64,000 bases of DNA from Asterella californica (lineage: Eukaryota > Streptophyta > Marchantiopsida > Marchantiales > Aytoniaceae). Positions 47,024-57,909 of the stretch are shown piece by piece. The DNA is taken from the NCBI GenBank assembly GCA_036924285.1, contig JAYKYS010000088.1, positions 1-64,000 of the forward strand, read 5' to 3'. How positions within the stretch are numbered: the first letter of the stretch is position 1; each line of letters starts with the position of its first letter. Below the pieces are notes generated by a model. That model ran no database searches. It was given only the letters and a program-made list of their open reading frames with translations, and was not told the origin of the DNA. A program made the position numbers and the translations under genes.

Positions 47024-47620
47024 TGGTCAGGTCTTGTCACGATTGAACGATTTCTCCAGCCTGTCAAATCTTGCAACCTTCTGGTCTGACAAGCCAAGTG
47101 TTTGGCAAAGTGCTTCGACACCAGATCGCAGAGGTTCCAGGCTTGCCATTGCGGCGAGGAGGAATGTCGTGAGTGCATCACGAGGATCATTTTCACTTCC
47201 TCAAGGAAGAGCACAAGTCTTAAAGAGCCTTCAGAGGAGAGCAAGTCTTAGTCAGGAGAGGAAAGCAAGACTTGGTTTTACTCTAGAAGATTTACACACA
47301 GCTTAATTGAGTACATGTTAAAGTACAGCTAAATTATATGCTCATATACGCAGCTTTGATTACTCAGGGTATGTTGAGTGTGCAACATATACAGCCTGTG
47401 TGAGTTTGTGGTTTAGCTTATAAGCTGGTTACTTGCAAAAACAGTAAAACTGCTTTTGCAAGGTGTTGTGTACACAGAAAGGTGAGGTACCTTACGAATA
47501 TGATGCCTTTGTAATAATGCCTTTGTAACCAGTGCAACAAATGCCACAAGAAAAACGTTTCTACTGAAGTGTTGACATGTGGGTTTCAGGCAGTCTGCAG
47601 ACTGGCCATTGATAGACTGA

Positions 47621-48189
47621 CCTCTGCCTTGCCTGTTGTTTGAACATAGTATGTTGGCGTATTCAATGCTGAAGTGGGCAAGCAAATGCTTAATGGTAAG
47701 TACTCACTCCTCCTCGTGATGCACTCACGACATTCATGGCTACCGTAGCGTAGTGTGACAGTGGTCAGCCCACTGACTGGATTGTTGCTTGTGCCATAGT
47801 GGCTCTATCATATCTTCATGACTTGCTGGCCAGGTTGCTAGTAGAGTCTGCCTTTATGGCTCATAGTCAAAGGGGTCTTCTTGCCCCCCATGCATGTGTC
47901 GTGCTTGACATCACACCAGATTGCCTTTGCAGATGTCAAGGTACAGTACCTTCCCATTTTCTGTATCAGTCTGTTTTGCACTGTTGCCCTCGTGGCTTGT
48001 TGTCAGTCTAGACACTTGTGTCCATTGCTGACACCCTCTGTATAGCATAATCGATGTCTCACTCACTCGTTGATGCTCATAGACCAGGCAACCATTGCTG
48101 CGCGTCACATGTTTGCTACATGGCACTTTGGCAACTGCACATCTAGCCTGGTAATAGAGTAGTTTGACAATGATGTGATGATTTGCAGG
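47621..48189. other. Unresolved
   Basis: No clear gene. Short plus-strand frames near 47,799-48,011 are not distinctive. Confidence 0.3.
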
Positions 48190-48363
48190 TCAGGGCGTTG
48201 CTGGAAGGAAAAGACCTTCCATAGAATGGTCAAGGGTTGGATCTAGTCATCGAGCATTATGAGGAGTTTATTGATGACATCAAGAACAAGCAGTTTCTCA
48301 GTCTGTATGTGTACTCTAAGGATATTGGCAGTCCATCGGGCCCAACAACACCTGCCAGTTAGA
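48190..48363 (+). pseudogene. Protein-like exon with one stop
   Basis: After a TTGCAG acceptor the frame reads VRALLEGKDLP, a TAG, then NGQGLDLVIEHYEEFIDDIK and NKQFLSLYVYSKDIGSPSG, and ends at TAG at 48,361-48,363. The two parts share one frame, so a single nonsense change is the simplest explanation. Family unknown. Confidence 0.4.
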
Positions 48364-48879
48364 CCGCCTTGGTTTTTCAGGAATTTGAGCCAGCTTATCA
48401 TGTAGCTAATGTCTGTCCTGTATTACAGGACTAGTCATATGTTTGCTGTTTTGCTTGGACACCCAACTATACGTCTCTGCGTAGATCAGCCAAGCCGCAA
48501 GTCTGCGCAGGTCCAAGCCATTAACCAGACATCAAAGTGCTTTCTTTTGGTACACAGTCCCACATCAAGATTCTATTACCCAGGCTGACAGGATTCAATA
48601 ACCTCTTTGTGCTGACTGACCCAATTGCTTGAACAGCTGCCGTCTGCTTGAACAGCAGTCATACTGAACAGTGCAAGACCTATGGCCAAAAGGCAAGAGA
48701 ATGTGACCTGGACTGTCACAGAGGTCTGCGTTGTATCACAAGCGAACGCGTGACGCTACCGCAAAACGACGACACACCGTGCAGCGCGCGTCGCTGGTCT
48801 GCTGCTGAGTGATTTGACTGCCTATTGCGTCACATCAGCAGTACTGTCTCATCATTTTCCTGCTTTTGTTTACAGTAAA
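48364..48879. other. Unresolved
   Basis: A frame near 48,440-48,590 reads FAVLLGHPTIRLCVDQPSRK and may be another eroded exon of the same gene. Nothing else is seen. Confidence 0.3.
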
Positions 48880-49844
48880 TCAGGGGCAGGGCCACATTGA
48901 ACCTCGCTTACAGCTTGAGCAGGCCTCCACTAGACTCCCCTCACAGGATCAGCTTGCCCTGATAGGCCCCCCTCACACCTTTATCGATCCCCACTGAACC
49001 CCCCCTTAAATTTGAGCAGACCCCTCACAGGTCCAGCACGGCCCCACTGCACCCTCCTTACAGCCCCTACAGACCACCCCCCTCACAGACCTGCTCAAGC
49101 TGTCAGCTGGTAGGGTCTAATGTGGGGTTCAGCATTGAAGGGGCCCCATCAGGGGCAAGCTGGCCCTGTGATGGGGGGCTGTGAGGGAGCCCCATTGAAG
49201 GGGCCCCATTGGGGGCGAGCTGGTCTTGTGAGGGGGGTGTTTGGTAGACACCTGCTCAAGCTGTAAGGAGCCTGCTCAAGCTGTCAGGGGAGTACAGTGA
49301 GGGCCTGGTGGGCCTGTTAGGGGCTTGTCTAGTAGGGTCCAATCTGGGCCTGCTCAAGCTGTAAGAGAGGTGCAGTGGGGGGCACATGCTGGAGGCTCCA
49401 ATGTGGGGCTGCTGAAGCTGTGACGGTGCTCTATCAGGGGCAAGCTGATCCTGTGAGGGGGGTCCAGTGGAGTCCTGCTCAAGCTGAAGAGAGACCCCTA
49501 TCAGGGGCGAGCTGATGCTGTGAGGGGGTCCAGCAGAGGTGCTCAAGCTGAAGATGGGTCCACTGTGGGCCTACTCAAGCTGTCAGGGGGGTGCTGTTAC
49601 GGCCTGCTGGGCCTGTGAGGGGGTTCTGGCAGTAACAGGTTAAAGTTGCTGCTGAAGCTGAAGCTATGAAGGGGCCTCCTCAGCAGGCAGCTGATCGTGT
49701 GAGGGGAATCCAGTGGAGGCCTGCCCAAGCTAAAAAGAAAGCCACTGTGGGCCTGCTCAAGCTGTCAGGGGGGTGCATTGGGGGCCTGCTGGGCCTGTGA
49801 GGGGATGTCTCTGTAGTTAAGGGCGGGGGGGGGGGGGGGGGGGG
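48880..49844. repeat. Strand-skewed degenerate minisatellite with polarity switch
   Basis: Irregular repeats built on CCTGCTCAAGCTG, GGGCCTGTGAGGGG and CAAGCTGATCCTGTGAGG. From 48,880 to about 49,090 the units are in the opposite, C-rich orientation (GCTTGAGCAGG, CCCCTCACAGG). From about 49,085 they are G-rich. The array ends in a run of 20 G at 49,825-49,844. No coding role is apparent. Confidence 0.75.
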
Positions 49845-49989
49845 ATGCCACCCTTTTCCGTACCAGATTTAGTACAGATTTAGTACAGATTTAGTAGTGT
49901 GTCACATCATCGTGTGAGGAGCATCCCCATTAGGCAACGCCGCAGTTGAAAATGCACAACAGGCACGTCTCGCCTCACACTCAGCGACA

Positions 49990-50470
49990 CTACCGCGCAT
50001 AGCTCATTTGCTGCCAAGTCAATCGACGAACTCGGGATTCAGCGTACTTGTCCCGACAGGCTTGTCCCCAGTCGTTGCCGACATACTCCGTTTCTTCGGT
50101 GGAACAAGCAAATGGGCGACGGATTCTGCGCTTCTGCTTTTGAAACTTTGCGATAGTGGACTGCAACTTCCCCACACACCTCGGTAATAATAACGTTGTT
50201 ACCCACTCCACACCCACTCCACAAATTGTTTCAAGGACTCGCTTACCAAACAAAAATTTGAGGGCTTCGGAAACCTCGGCAAAGCAGGAGAAACTGCCGA
50301 CACGCCCTCACTTTTCATGGACCCAGGAGATGCACGCTTGCAGCCCATCAGGCAAGGGCTGCTGCACTTGCTGCTGCTGCTGCTCAGGATCAAACAATAT
50401 AGAGCCTGTTACTCTGCCAACCTCAGAGCCTGTCGTTCTGCAGGGTGGCTGCCAACAATGATGTCCCAAG
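49990..50470 (-). CDS. 3' part of a minus-strand gene, unknown
   Basis: The terminal frame reads STIAKFQKQKRRIRRPFACS and later QACRDKYAESRVRRLTWQQM, with the stop at 49,990-49,992. Upstream a GTAAGC donor follows PALPRFPKPSNFCL (near 50,245), and a TTGCAG acceptor precedes STIAKF, joining in phase 0. An alternative upstream frame (CFAEVSEALKFLFG) ends at the same donor in phase 1, so the exact model is uncertain. A Gln-rich stretch (FDPEQQQQQVQQ) lies in a third frame near 50,370. Family unknown. Confidence 0.4.
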
Positions 50471-51410
50471 AGGAGCTGCGCACATGTCGCTGGTAGCCGC
50501 AATCAGGTAATCAGGTACCCGTTTGCTTCTACATGTTTGCACCGACGTGATAATTGGCTTGATTTACCATCGTTCTGGCAGAATAGTTGTGGCTCTGACT
50601 TCCACAGCCATTCTGGTATTTTGCAACGCAGACATCTGCAGATTTTTCGAATGCATTGCAGCTTTGCCACAATGTAGACTTGCGTAATGTCTGCAGGGGG
50701 TCTGCTCAGCAGCCATCCAGGCCAAGGCGATCTAGTGTCGCTTTGCCGGCTGACAACAGGTTGCAACAGGCTCCCTCTGATACTCAGTACCATATACCGG
50801 TGTGCTACCCTGCAAGGCTAGAATGATTGCCTCTGATTCCTGCTTCATACAGGCTGCAGAGCTCCTGCTGCAGTCATGCATCTGTACTGAAGAATACGGA
50901 AGCACCAAGACTCGCAAGCACCAAATAAGCTGTTACTGCTTCAACATTTTGCAGGATGTGCAATTTTACCACATAACAGCTTGTCTGAAGTTGCTTGGGT
51001 TGCAAATGCAGTTGAGACACATCACAGATGTTGTGGAGTCTTCAAGTGGTAGTGATGAAAGACTTCATTACACAGGTCAGGTTTGAGCAAACAATTGACT
51101 CCTTGCCTTTAACTTTTTGCAGTCTCTATGGACATTGTCAAGGGCTGTTGACATTGTCTAGCAGATAAAGGAGCGGAGTCAAGTGACGAATCTTGTGGGC
51201 ATCACAATGAGCCTTTTACCAAGACAGATAATCGACTGGTATGGCATTCCAATCATGAGGGTTCAGAACCCTGGTATGTCATGCATGTACAAAACACTGC
51301 CATATGAAATACTGGTATGGCATGCAAAACAAGCAGTTCATGGAGCACATCACACACCTTGGCGAGACAACAGAGTCACCATGCAGCCTGACTAGATGCA
51401 CCAGCGCAGT

Positions 51411-51689
51411 TCAAAGTTGTGGTTGGCTCAACTGTTTGCGATTACTAGTGTTGAGGTTGGCTGGTGCAGGCACAGCAAGAAATCGAGGCTGCCCATCAAC
51501 ACCCGACAAGAAAAGCGGAACTGAGTAAGTACACCGCTCAAACTCACAAGAAACTTCAGTAGCATACCAAATGCCATCTATGCTTGCACGCCTGAGGTGC
51601 AAGGCAGCCTTGAGCTTGCACAAGGAAGTCGCAGGGTCACATCTGCACAGCATATTGCCTTGATGGTTGTAGTCACACAGGTTGTGCAT
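51411..51689 (-). CDS. Cys-containing exon, unknown
   Basis: The 92-codon minus frame has strong protein-like composition: HNLCDYNHQGNMLCRCDP, then LKAALHLRRASIDGIWYATE, then VPLFLSGVDGQPRFLAVPAP. The cysteine spacing at its start could be a small metal site. It may belong with the exons at 50.0-50.8 kb on the same strand, including one near 50,590-50,760 (VAKLQCIRKICRCLRCKIPE), but no phase-consistent chain was built. It is also reminiscent of transposase-linked cysteine clusters, without proof. Confidence 0.4.
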   Translation of the reverse strand: MHNLCDYNHQGNMLCRCDPATSLCKLKAALHLRRASIDGIWYATEVSCEFERCTYSVPLFLSGVDGQPRFLAVPAPANLNTSNRKQLSQPQL

Positions 51690-51979
51690 GTGCAGGTCAG
51701 ATGGCGAAATATGAGCATGAGGTAAGACTTATTTCATACCTAGGTCTGCAGGGTTCCAAAACAGTCTGCGCATTGTGAGATGTCATCAGCGCTTGCAACA
51801 CCAACAAGGAAGGCTGATGAAGCACAGTGATTGATATGCATATGGCTGAATGATATGCATATGGCTGGCAGAATATTGTCAGACAGATATGCCTTGCCGA
51901 GTGGTGGTCCCTTATGGCCCAATGTGACACCGTCAACATTGCGGCAAAGTGACCGTCATCAAGGGCAGTTGCTGTGCAG

Positions 51980-52837
51980 GCAAGGCGTGGCATGATAGAT
52001 AGATTGCCTCCCAGTCCTGTTGCCCTTGGCTGTCTAAAGCCAAATGGAAGCCAATTGAGCAACCAAGCTGTGAACGTTGGCAAATGCTTCTTTGGGAGTT
52101 GCTCTGAAGTTCAGGACAAGGGGCCTGGTCCTGTTGTTGACCGGCCTGGTGGTCTGAGGGAGCAGGCATATGATGGCTGCATCTTGACAAATCCTCCCTG
52201 TTTAGAGCCACCTTCCTGCAGACCTTGCCAGCATGTTGGTACTCACGCTGCGCCCCGAGACAGCTGCTCACAGTGCATACCACAGATGACTGTCAAGACC
52301 CGCAAGCGTTCCCGCTCAGCAACGCCTGTGGCGGCTGATTGTGGCTCAGGGCTCAGATCATGCTCATTGTCATCCAGTTCCGCCCCAAATCACTTCACAA
52401 CACCTTGGCAGACATCAATGCCAAGGGGCTTTTCTTTTCCTTCTGCCCCCAACTCTCCAGATGATATTGGGAGCCCATCGGCTGCCTATGCTCCTGCAGC
52501 AACACAGGTAATGCTCCTTGCACATACAGTCTAGGAAGTCTGACAAAGCCTGTCGTTTGCCTGCTAACACACCAGGCTACACTTTGTATACTGATGGGGC
52601 GTGCAAACCATGCAGGTCAGCATGAGATGTTTGCTGTGGACCTGCAATGCTCAGCTTGAGTACCACTTGGAGAGGCAGACCAGTGAGTTGCAACAGCAAA
52701 GAGCAATGAACAGTTCACTCAATGCTCAGCTGGATTCCAAGCAGCAGGAGATCTGGTGGTTGCGTGACAGGGTGTGCCAGCTGCAGCGTGGTCAATACGT
52801 CAGGAATGTTATTGCTGCCTCATCATCTACAAGCTGA
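51980..52837 (+). CDS. Ser/Pro-rich protein with C-terminal coiled coil, two exons
   Basis: The exon from about 51,980 (after GCTGTGCAG) to 52,507 (CAG|GTAATG) encodes a Cys/Ser/Pro-rich region with a basic stretch TVKTRKRSRSATPVAA. A 108-bp intron ends ATGCAG, and the last exon is 52,616-52,837, joined in phase 0. The last exon carries a helical, Gln/Glu/Leu-rich segment (LERQTSELQQQRAMNSSLNA, DSKQQEIWWLRDRVCQLQRG) typical of a coiled coil, then stops at TGA. The true start lies upstream and was not found. A nuclear or transposon-encoded DNA-binding role is only a guess from the basic patch. Confidence 0.45.
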
Positions 52838-54350
52838 TCAGTGTCTGTGCACCTAATAGTCAATATTTTCTTATATACAACAACCAGCGGCTATGAGGAC
52901 ATGCATTGCAAGTATACATAGTGTTGCAATGTCATGGTTGAGTGAGGTTGGGCTTTCATGTGTGCCTGAAAATTGGTGCACCTAGGGGAGCAGGTGTCAG
53001 CAATTCAAATCAGTACTGTATCGGGTAAGCTGTAGGTAAACACACTTTGAAGTTAGTAACATGATTCGGCAATAGCTGAGGCCATGTTACTCCACCTGTG
53101 CTTGTCTGTACTGTGTAAGTACACATACAAGGATAACAGATCCACATAGTGAGTCTGTATTAGGTCACAGCATAGTTTGTACTGTGATGCACTAGTTTGT
53201 GGAAATCACAATGGATTCCCCACTTGCCGAAAGCAGACATGCATGAATGCAATGGCTGGCTTACCACGCTAAAAACTCACTTGCTTTTCAGTGCATACCA
53301 ATCTGTCCAGGCCTCAAAGGAACAGAAGAAAGGTTTACACAAAAGGCATGCAAAAAAGCATCAAAGTGCCAACTATTAGACCACTGCAAAGGACACACTA
53401 ATCAGTTCACAAAAAGGACAGCAATTATTTGGCAAAATTGCTGTAGAAGGCAGTCTGACTGGCAGATTGTAGGCAAATCAGTTCACACGGAGCAAACAGT
53501 CAGACCACCACAACAAGCAGAATGAGGACCAAAGACCTCACCATTTTGTTTAAAGCCTTGCTAGGCTCAAGCAGGCGGTATGTTTCGTGAGCACGTGCTA
53601 GAAGAAAAAAGGAGCAATCATAGTGCCCACAAGTTGGAAAACATCTGCAGGCAAGCAAGCCAGTGGTAGCTTTGCATTGGTTGTAGCAGTCATTGAGGGC
53701 AGCAGCAGATTGGAAGTTGCAGTATCAAGCAAGCACTAATTGCAAGCAATGTCAAGCAATAGCAAGCAACAGCAATAGCATTGCTTGGGCTTGTCAAGCA
53801 ATAGCAGGCCAGCAAGCAGTATGCATAGCAAGCAAGCTATAGGATGCAAGCCATTGCAGGCTATTGCTGCCTGAGCTATAGCAGGCAGTAGCCAGCAAGC
53901 AACAGCAAGCAAGCACTAGTAACAATTCAGCCTGCCTGAGTACATTATTAGTAACAGCAGGTGAGAACAACACCAGAAATGCAAAGCAGGCATGACAGCA
54001 GGCACTTACAATATGCGCAGTAGCAATGGCGATGGTAATGGTAATGGCCTGTATAGCAGACACAATACTAGTAGCATGTAAGTAGCAATGACCAAGCAAA
54101 CGAGCATGGCAACAACAAGCAGTAGCAGCATCAGCATCAGCAAAATCAGCAGCAGCAACAATGCTGGACCACGGTGAACAAGCTCATGTTGGCAGTGGGG
54201 CCAAGCAGCTGAACTCACAGCAACACCAGCAAAAGCAATCAAAGCAACAAGCAGGCACTGGCTCAACAGGGACTCATGATAGCTATGGCAACTCAGTGCA
54301 ACTGCAACAGCAGAATCGGCAACAGTAGCAAATGATCTGATGCACACTTG
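52838..54350. other. Low-complexity region without a gene
   Basis: 53,715-53,930 is rich in CAAGCAA, AGCAATAGCAAGCA and CAGGC motifs, and 54,020-54,050 in GGTAATGGTAATGG. Nothing coding is supportable. Confidence 0.5.
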
Positions 54351-54438
54351 CTGTGCTGTGCTGTGCTGTGCTGTGCTGTGCTGTGCTGTGCTGTGCTGTG
54401 CTGTGCTGTGCTGTGCTGTGCTGTGCTGTGCTGTGCTG
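54351..54438. repeat. (CTGTG)n microsatellite
   Basis: Seventeen perfect CTGTG units. ORFs across it (HSTAQ or CCAVL repeats) are artefacts. Confidence 0.95.
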
Positions 54439-54444
54439 CTGAGT

Positions 54445-54690
54445 TTGAGAAAGATGACGTGCCACGTGAAGAGTACTCTGCTGTCTCCAGCAGCTGCCCC
54501 CTGCAGCAACACCACAGGTTGGTGCTGTACCCCCCAAGAGATAGTCAGCAATGGCAAAGCCTATGACAGCAGGCCCATCTGCAAGCACTGGTGAGCAACA
54601 TTCTGGCCTCTGCTAGCAACAGTCAGGCACATGCCCTTTCAGGCGCGCAGTGGACAGCTCAGCCTGGCATGGATGTTTGTGATGGATTCT
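54445..54690 (-). repeat. Second copy of the 16.06-16.28 kb segment
   Basis: On the minus strand it reads HHKHPCQA, then LADGPAVIGFAIADYLLGG and TPTCGVAA-like sequence, matching 16,060-16,275. It is joined at 54,690 to gag sequence and at 54,440 to the CTGTG array. Confidence 0.55.
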
Positions 54691-55146
54691 GCGTTTGTAC
54701 TTTGTCACAGACAGGATCTGGTCCCTCATGAACATTCCTTCTGATCCCACACTTTGACGTGCTGATACAAACACAGCAGACAATAACGAGAGTGTCAGAC
54801 TGAACATGCAGCTGGTACTCTAAATCCTCTTGTAGGCATCGTGCAGTTCTTCCCGACTGTAGATCGGCGGCACCACTGCTTACTTACCGAACTCGTCAAT
54901 TAGATCCATATCGTTTTTCGACAGAGGAATCGTGTCAAGTCGATAGCGAGCAGCTGCAGCACTAGCTGAAGTCGTGTTGTCAGACTGTATGTTGGCACAG
55001 CGAAAGGTGCGAGCTCGTAGCCTGAGCTCCCATATAGCGGTTTGACAACTGTAAGCAAGTATCAATGTAGCGCAAGCGCAAGTAAGTGCTATTCCAAACG
55101 GTGGAAGCCTCGAAGTGACGCCGGTGGTGGTAGGGAGGTGGTTATC
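54690..55146 (-). pseudogene. Fragment of unit leader and gag start
   Basis: The ATG at 54,909 (MDLIDEFGK) and the leader up to 55,146 match the gag starts of units 1-4. The leader is cut at GGTGGTTATC by the LINE and resumes at 57,910. On the other side gag is cut after the KYK position at 54,690. Confidence 0.65.
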
Positions 55147-57909
55147 TATTTATTACTATTTACTATTTATATTTTTGTGTCCTGGGGACCAACAGGGGGC
55201 CAACAGACAGAATGCAACACATCAACAATCAGACAGATAGCATAGACTTCCTACAGGAAAAACACTCCCTGAGAAACCCTCCACATGCATTTGACTCAGA
55301 GTTTGACATGAACTCTGACACAGTATGAACGTTCTGAAAAAGACTAGCAAACTTATCCCTAATGTCACTGTAAGCTGCGCACTCAAAAAGGAAGTGCTGC
55401 TCACCTTCTACGTCATCAGATGAGTGGCACACCTGACATAGTCTCTCCTTCCTGTCAGTTCCTACCCATCGTCCTGTGTCAACTTGTAAACCATGACAAC
55501 CACATCTGATCTGCTAAGCAACCTTCTGTTCGAGAAACATCTGACATTTGATAGGTACTCGGCATATCTATAATCAGGCTGTAAGGTTCTGTACAAAGTC
55601 AAGCTGGTATGCTCACTGTTAGTGCTTTAATGCTCAACATATTGCTGTTTGACTTCATCAATGACTGCTGCAATGTCAGACTTGCAAAACAAAGACAATT
55701 TGTGCTGAATTAGAAAAGAGTCCAGTTGCTCATGCCAGTCTGGCATCAAACCATCCACCCGAACAGTCCCACCGCTGAAACTGAACCCTTCCAGCATCAC
55801 AAATGTCACAAGCCGTGTGCCATCCAACCCTAGCGTCCTTTGATGATATTGCAGAATTTGCTGCCAGAAGCGGATCTGCAGTGGATAGCGGCCAAGTTCT
55901 GCTAGAACAACCTCGTTGGTAGCGGACTTCTGAATCCCTAACAAAGTTTTCAGGAAGCTTCTGTGCAAGACTTCGGCTGCCTCACTGAAGCTTGGCTTCA
56001 CACCCCAGACTTCAACCCCATAGCTCAAGATGGGCAGCACGAGGGTGTCGAAGAGTTTGCATTGCAGAGCAGGATCCCTAATGCTTAGTTCTGCACACCG
56101 CCGCCGCATAGCAAACATAGCCTTTCTGGCAGCCGCCACCAACAAGCTTGTCCCAAAAGACATGTTCTTGGTGGCGTGGAAGACAAAGCCGAGATACTTG
56201 TAGCTCTCCCCCCTCTCCACAACTGTGCCATTCACTATAAAGTCAGCAACTTCACTGCGTCGGGGTTCAAACACCACAACTTTCGTCTTGCTGAGGTTGA
56301 CTGTGAGCTGACGCTGATCACAAAAGCTTGCCAGTGCATCCAACTGCTTTTGAAGTCCTGTTGCGCTAGTGGACATCAAGATGAGGTCATCAGCATACAA
56401 TAACAGTAACACTAGGACTCCCCTGAGGGTAGGCGCATCAATATCAGCAGTTTCCAGCAGATGCTTCTCCAGCCCATCAACATACAACCCAAATAGCGTG
56501 GGGCTCAGCGGACACCCTTGCTTGACCCCCATCAGGCATCTGAAGATGGCAGATAAGCCTTGCGGTGACCGTACTGCTGCACTGTCATGTGCATGCAAAG
56601 ACTTGATGACGTCCAAGATCCTACCACAGACATCAAGTTCTTCCAGCACCTGCCACAGCACAGCTCGCGGTACAGTATCAAAGGCTTTCCTGAAACCGAC
56701 AAAACAACAATACAGCTTGCCAGCTTTCCCTTCCTGTCGTGTCTTTCGTTGCTTGTCTATCAATGACCTCAGAATGAATATGTTGTCAGTTGTGCGGAAG
56801 TCCTTTCTAAGCCTGCCTGCCCCCTGGCTTTGACACCTTGCTTCTCAGCCCATAAGGCTATTCGTTGTTCCAGACTCATTGCAAACAGCTTGGCAATCAC
56901 AGAACCTACTGTGATACCTCTGTAATTGCTCATGTCGCATTTGTATCCAGACTTGTAAACCGCAGTGATGAGACCAACAGATAGACGCTCAGGGCAGTGG
57001 CTGGCAAGTATGCAGTTGAAGAGCCAAAGCAAGCATTCTTTCAGAAGATCACCGCCATCTTTGATCATGTCTGCTAGAATGCCATCAATGCCAGGACTTT
57101 TGCCACGTTTCAAGCGCTTAATGCAGGCAGACAGCTCATCAAGAGTGATGTCATCATTCAAGCATGCATTGTCCAGGCCAGGAGTAGACCTCTTGGGAGC
57201 CGGCGGGGGCTCGGCTCCCATCAGAGTTCTGAAGGCTTCAAGTTGCTCACTCAGCTCAACCGGGCAAGTGTTGCTGAGTTGCTTCTTGAAGACTTTCCAG
57301 AAGTCACCCTTGGCAGCCATCTCGCACAGCTCCTCATTGCGCTGGCATTTCCACTTCTCCTTGATTCTGTCAGTCAGAGAACGAAAGATCGATATCTTTT
57401 CAGCTATCTGTTTTTGTTCTGCAGTGCTATGCGGATTTTTGTACGCAGCTTCCTTTTCCTTGAGCCCTGCTCTGCATGTTGTGTCAAACCAAGGTTGCTG
57501 CTTGCATGAATGCTGCGATGTTTAAGGTTGCGGCGTGGTGTCATGCGCTGCAGAAAGCAAACTTGCTATTAGCTGTTCAGCCATCAAGTCAACATCAAGT
57601 TTTTGCTGAGTGAGCGGAATAAACTTCTGTTGCAGTTCAGAATCTAGGGACACTTGATATGCTTCAGCATTCTGACTATCATATCGCACCCTAGCACTGA
57701 TTGCTGCAGATGGAAGAGTGGGTGCATGCTGCAATGTTTCACAGGTAATATGCAAAATCACTGGGTTGTGGTCAGTCCCATATCTGCCAGCCTCCTCCAA
57801 CACATGCAGTGTTTTGGCAGCACTCATTCAATGTACAGATGCAATGTAGTAATCAACAGTGCTGTGGCCGCCAGCACTTGCAAAAGTGAACTGGCCATAC
57901 TCGTCCCCG
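55147..57909 (-). mobile_element. 5'-truncated LINE inserted in the gag leader
   Basis: Minus strand, 5' to 3': the end of an APE-type endonuclease (FASAGGHSTVDYYIAS near 57,850-57,900; GTDHNPVILHITCE near 57,760), a linker with WFDTTCRAGLKEKEAAY, RT motifs (RGKSPGIDGILADMIKDGG; YRGITVGSVIAKLFAMSLEQ), a one-base frameshift near 56,810, FRKAFDTVPRAVLWQ, GVKQGCPLSPTLFGLYVDGL and LYADDLILMS (intact YADD). Just before FRKAFD the position normally holding the first catalytic Asp is Gly (CFVGFRKAF). A zinc-knuckle-like tail CQVCHSSDDVEGEQHFLFEC lies near 55,360-55,440 after a premature stop at 55,627. The 3' end is an A-rich tail (TAAATA-type). Another stop or shift lies near 57,525. It is dead. 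GTTATC on the left and GTATC on the right may be a target duplication. Confidence 0.8.

Larger units (their letters stand above)
42100..47620 (-). mobile_element. Repeat unit 3 (inverted)
   Basis: The gag strand is minus here. From right to left: start segment (47,010-47,620), minisatellite and secreted-protein gene (45,994-46,998, plus strand), G-rich tract near 45,818-45,842, spacer, leader (about 44,390-44,510), gag from 44,177 downward, zinc knuckle and protease to about 42,100. It is the longest copy on the gag-protease side besides unit 1. Confidence 0.65.

Noticed and set aside
52576..52615. YTLYTDGACKP, an RNase H-like start motif
   Set aside because: It lies in the intron of the 52.0-52.8 kb gene model and in a frame that does not join either exon.
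54283..54594. ORFs with HSTAQ or CCAVL repeats
   Set aside because: Translation of the CTGTG microsatellite in different frames.
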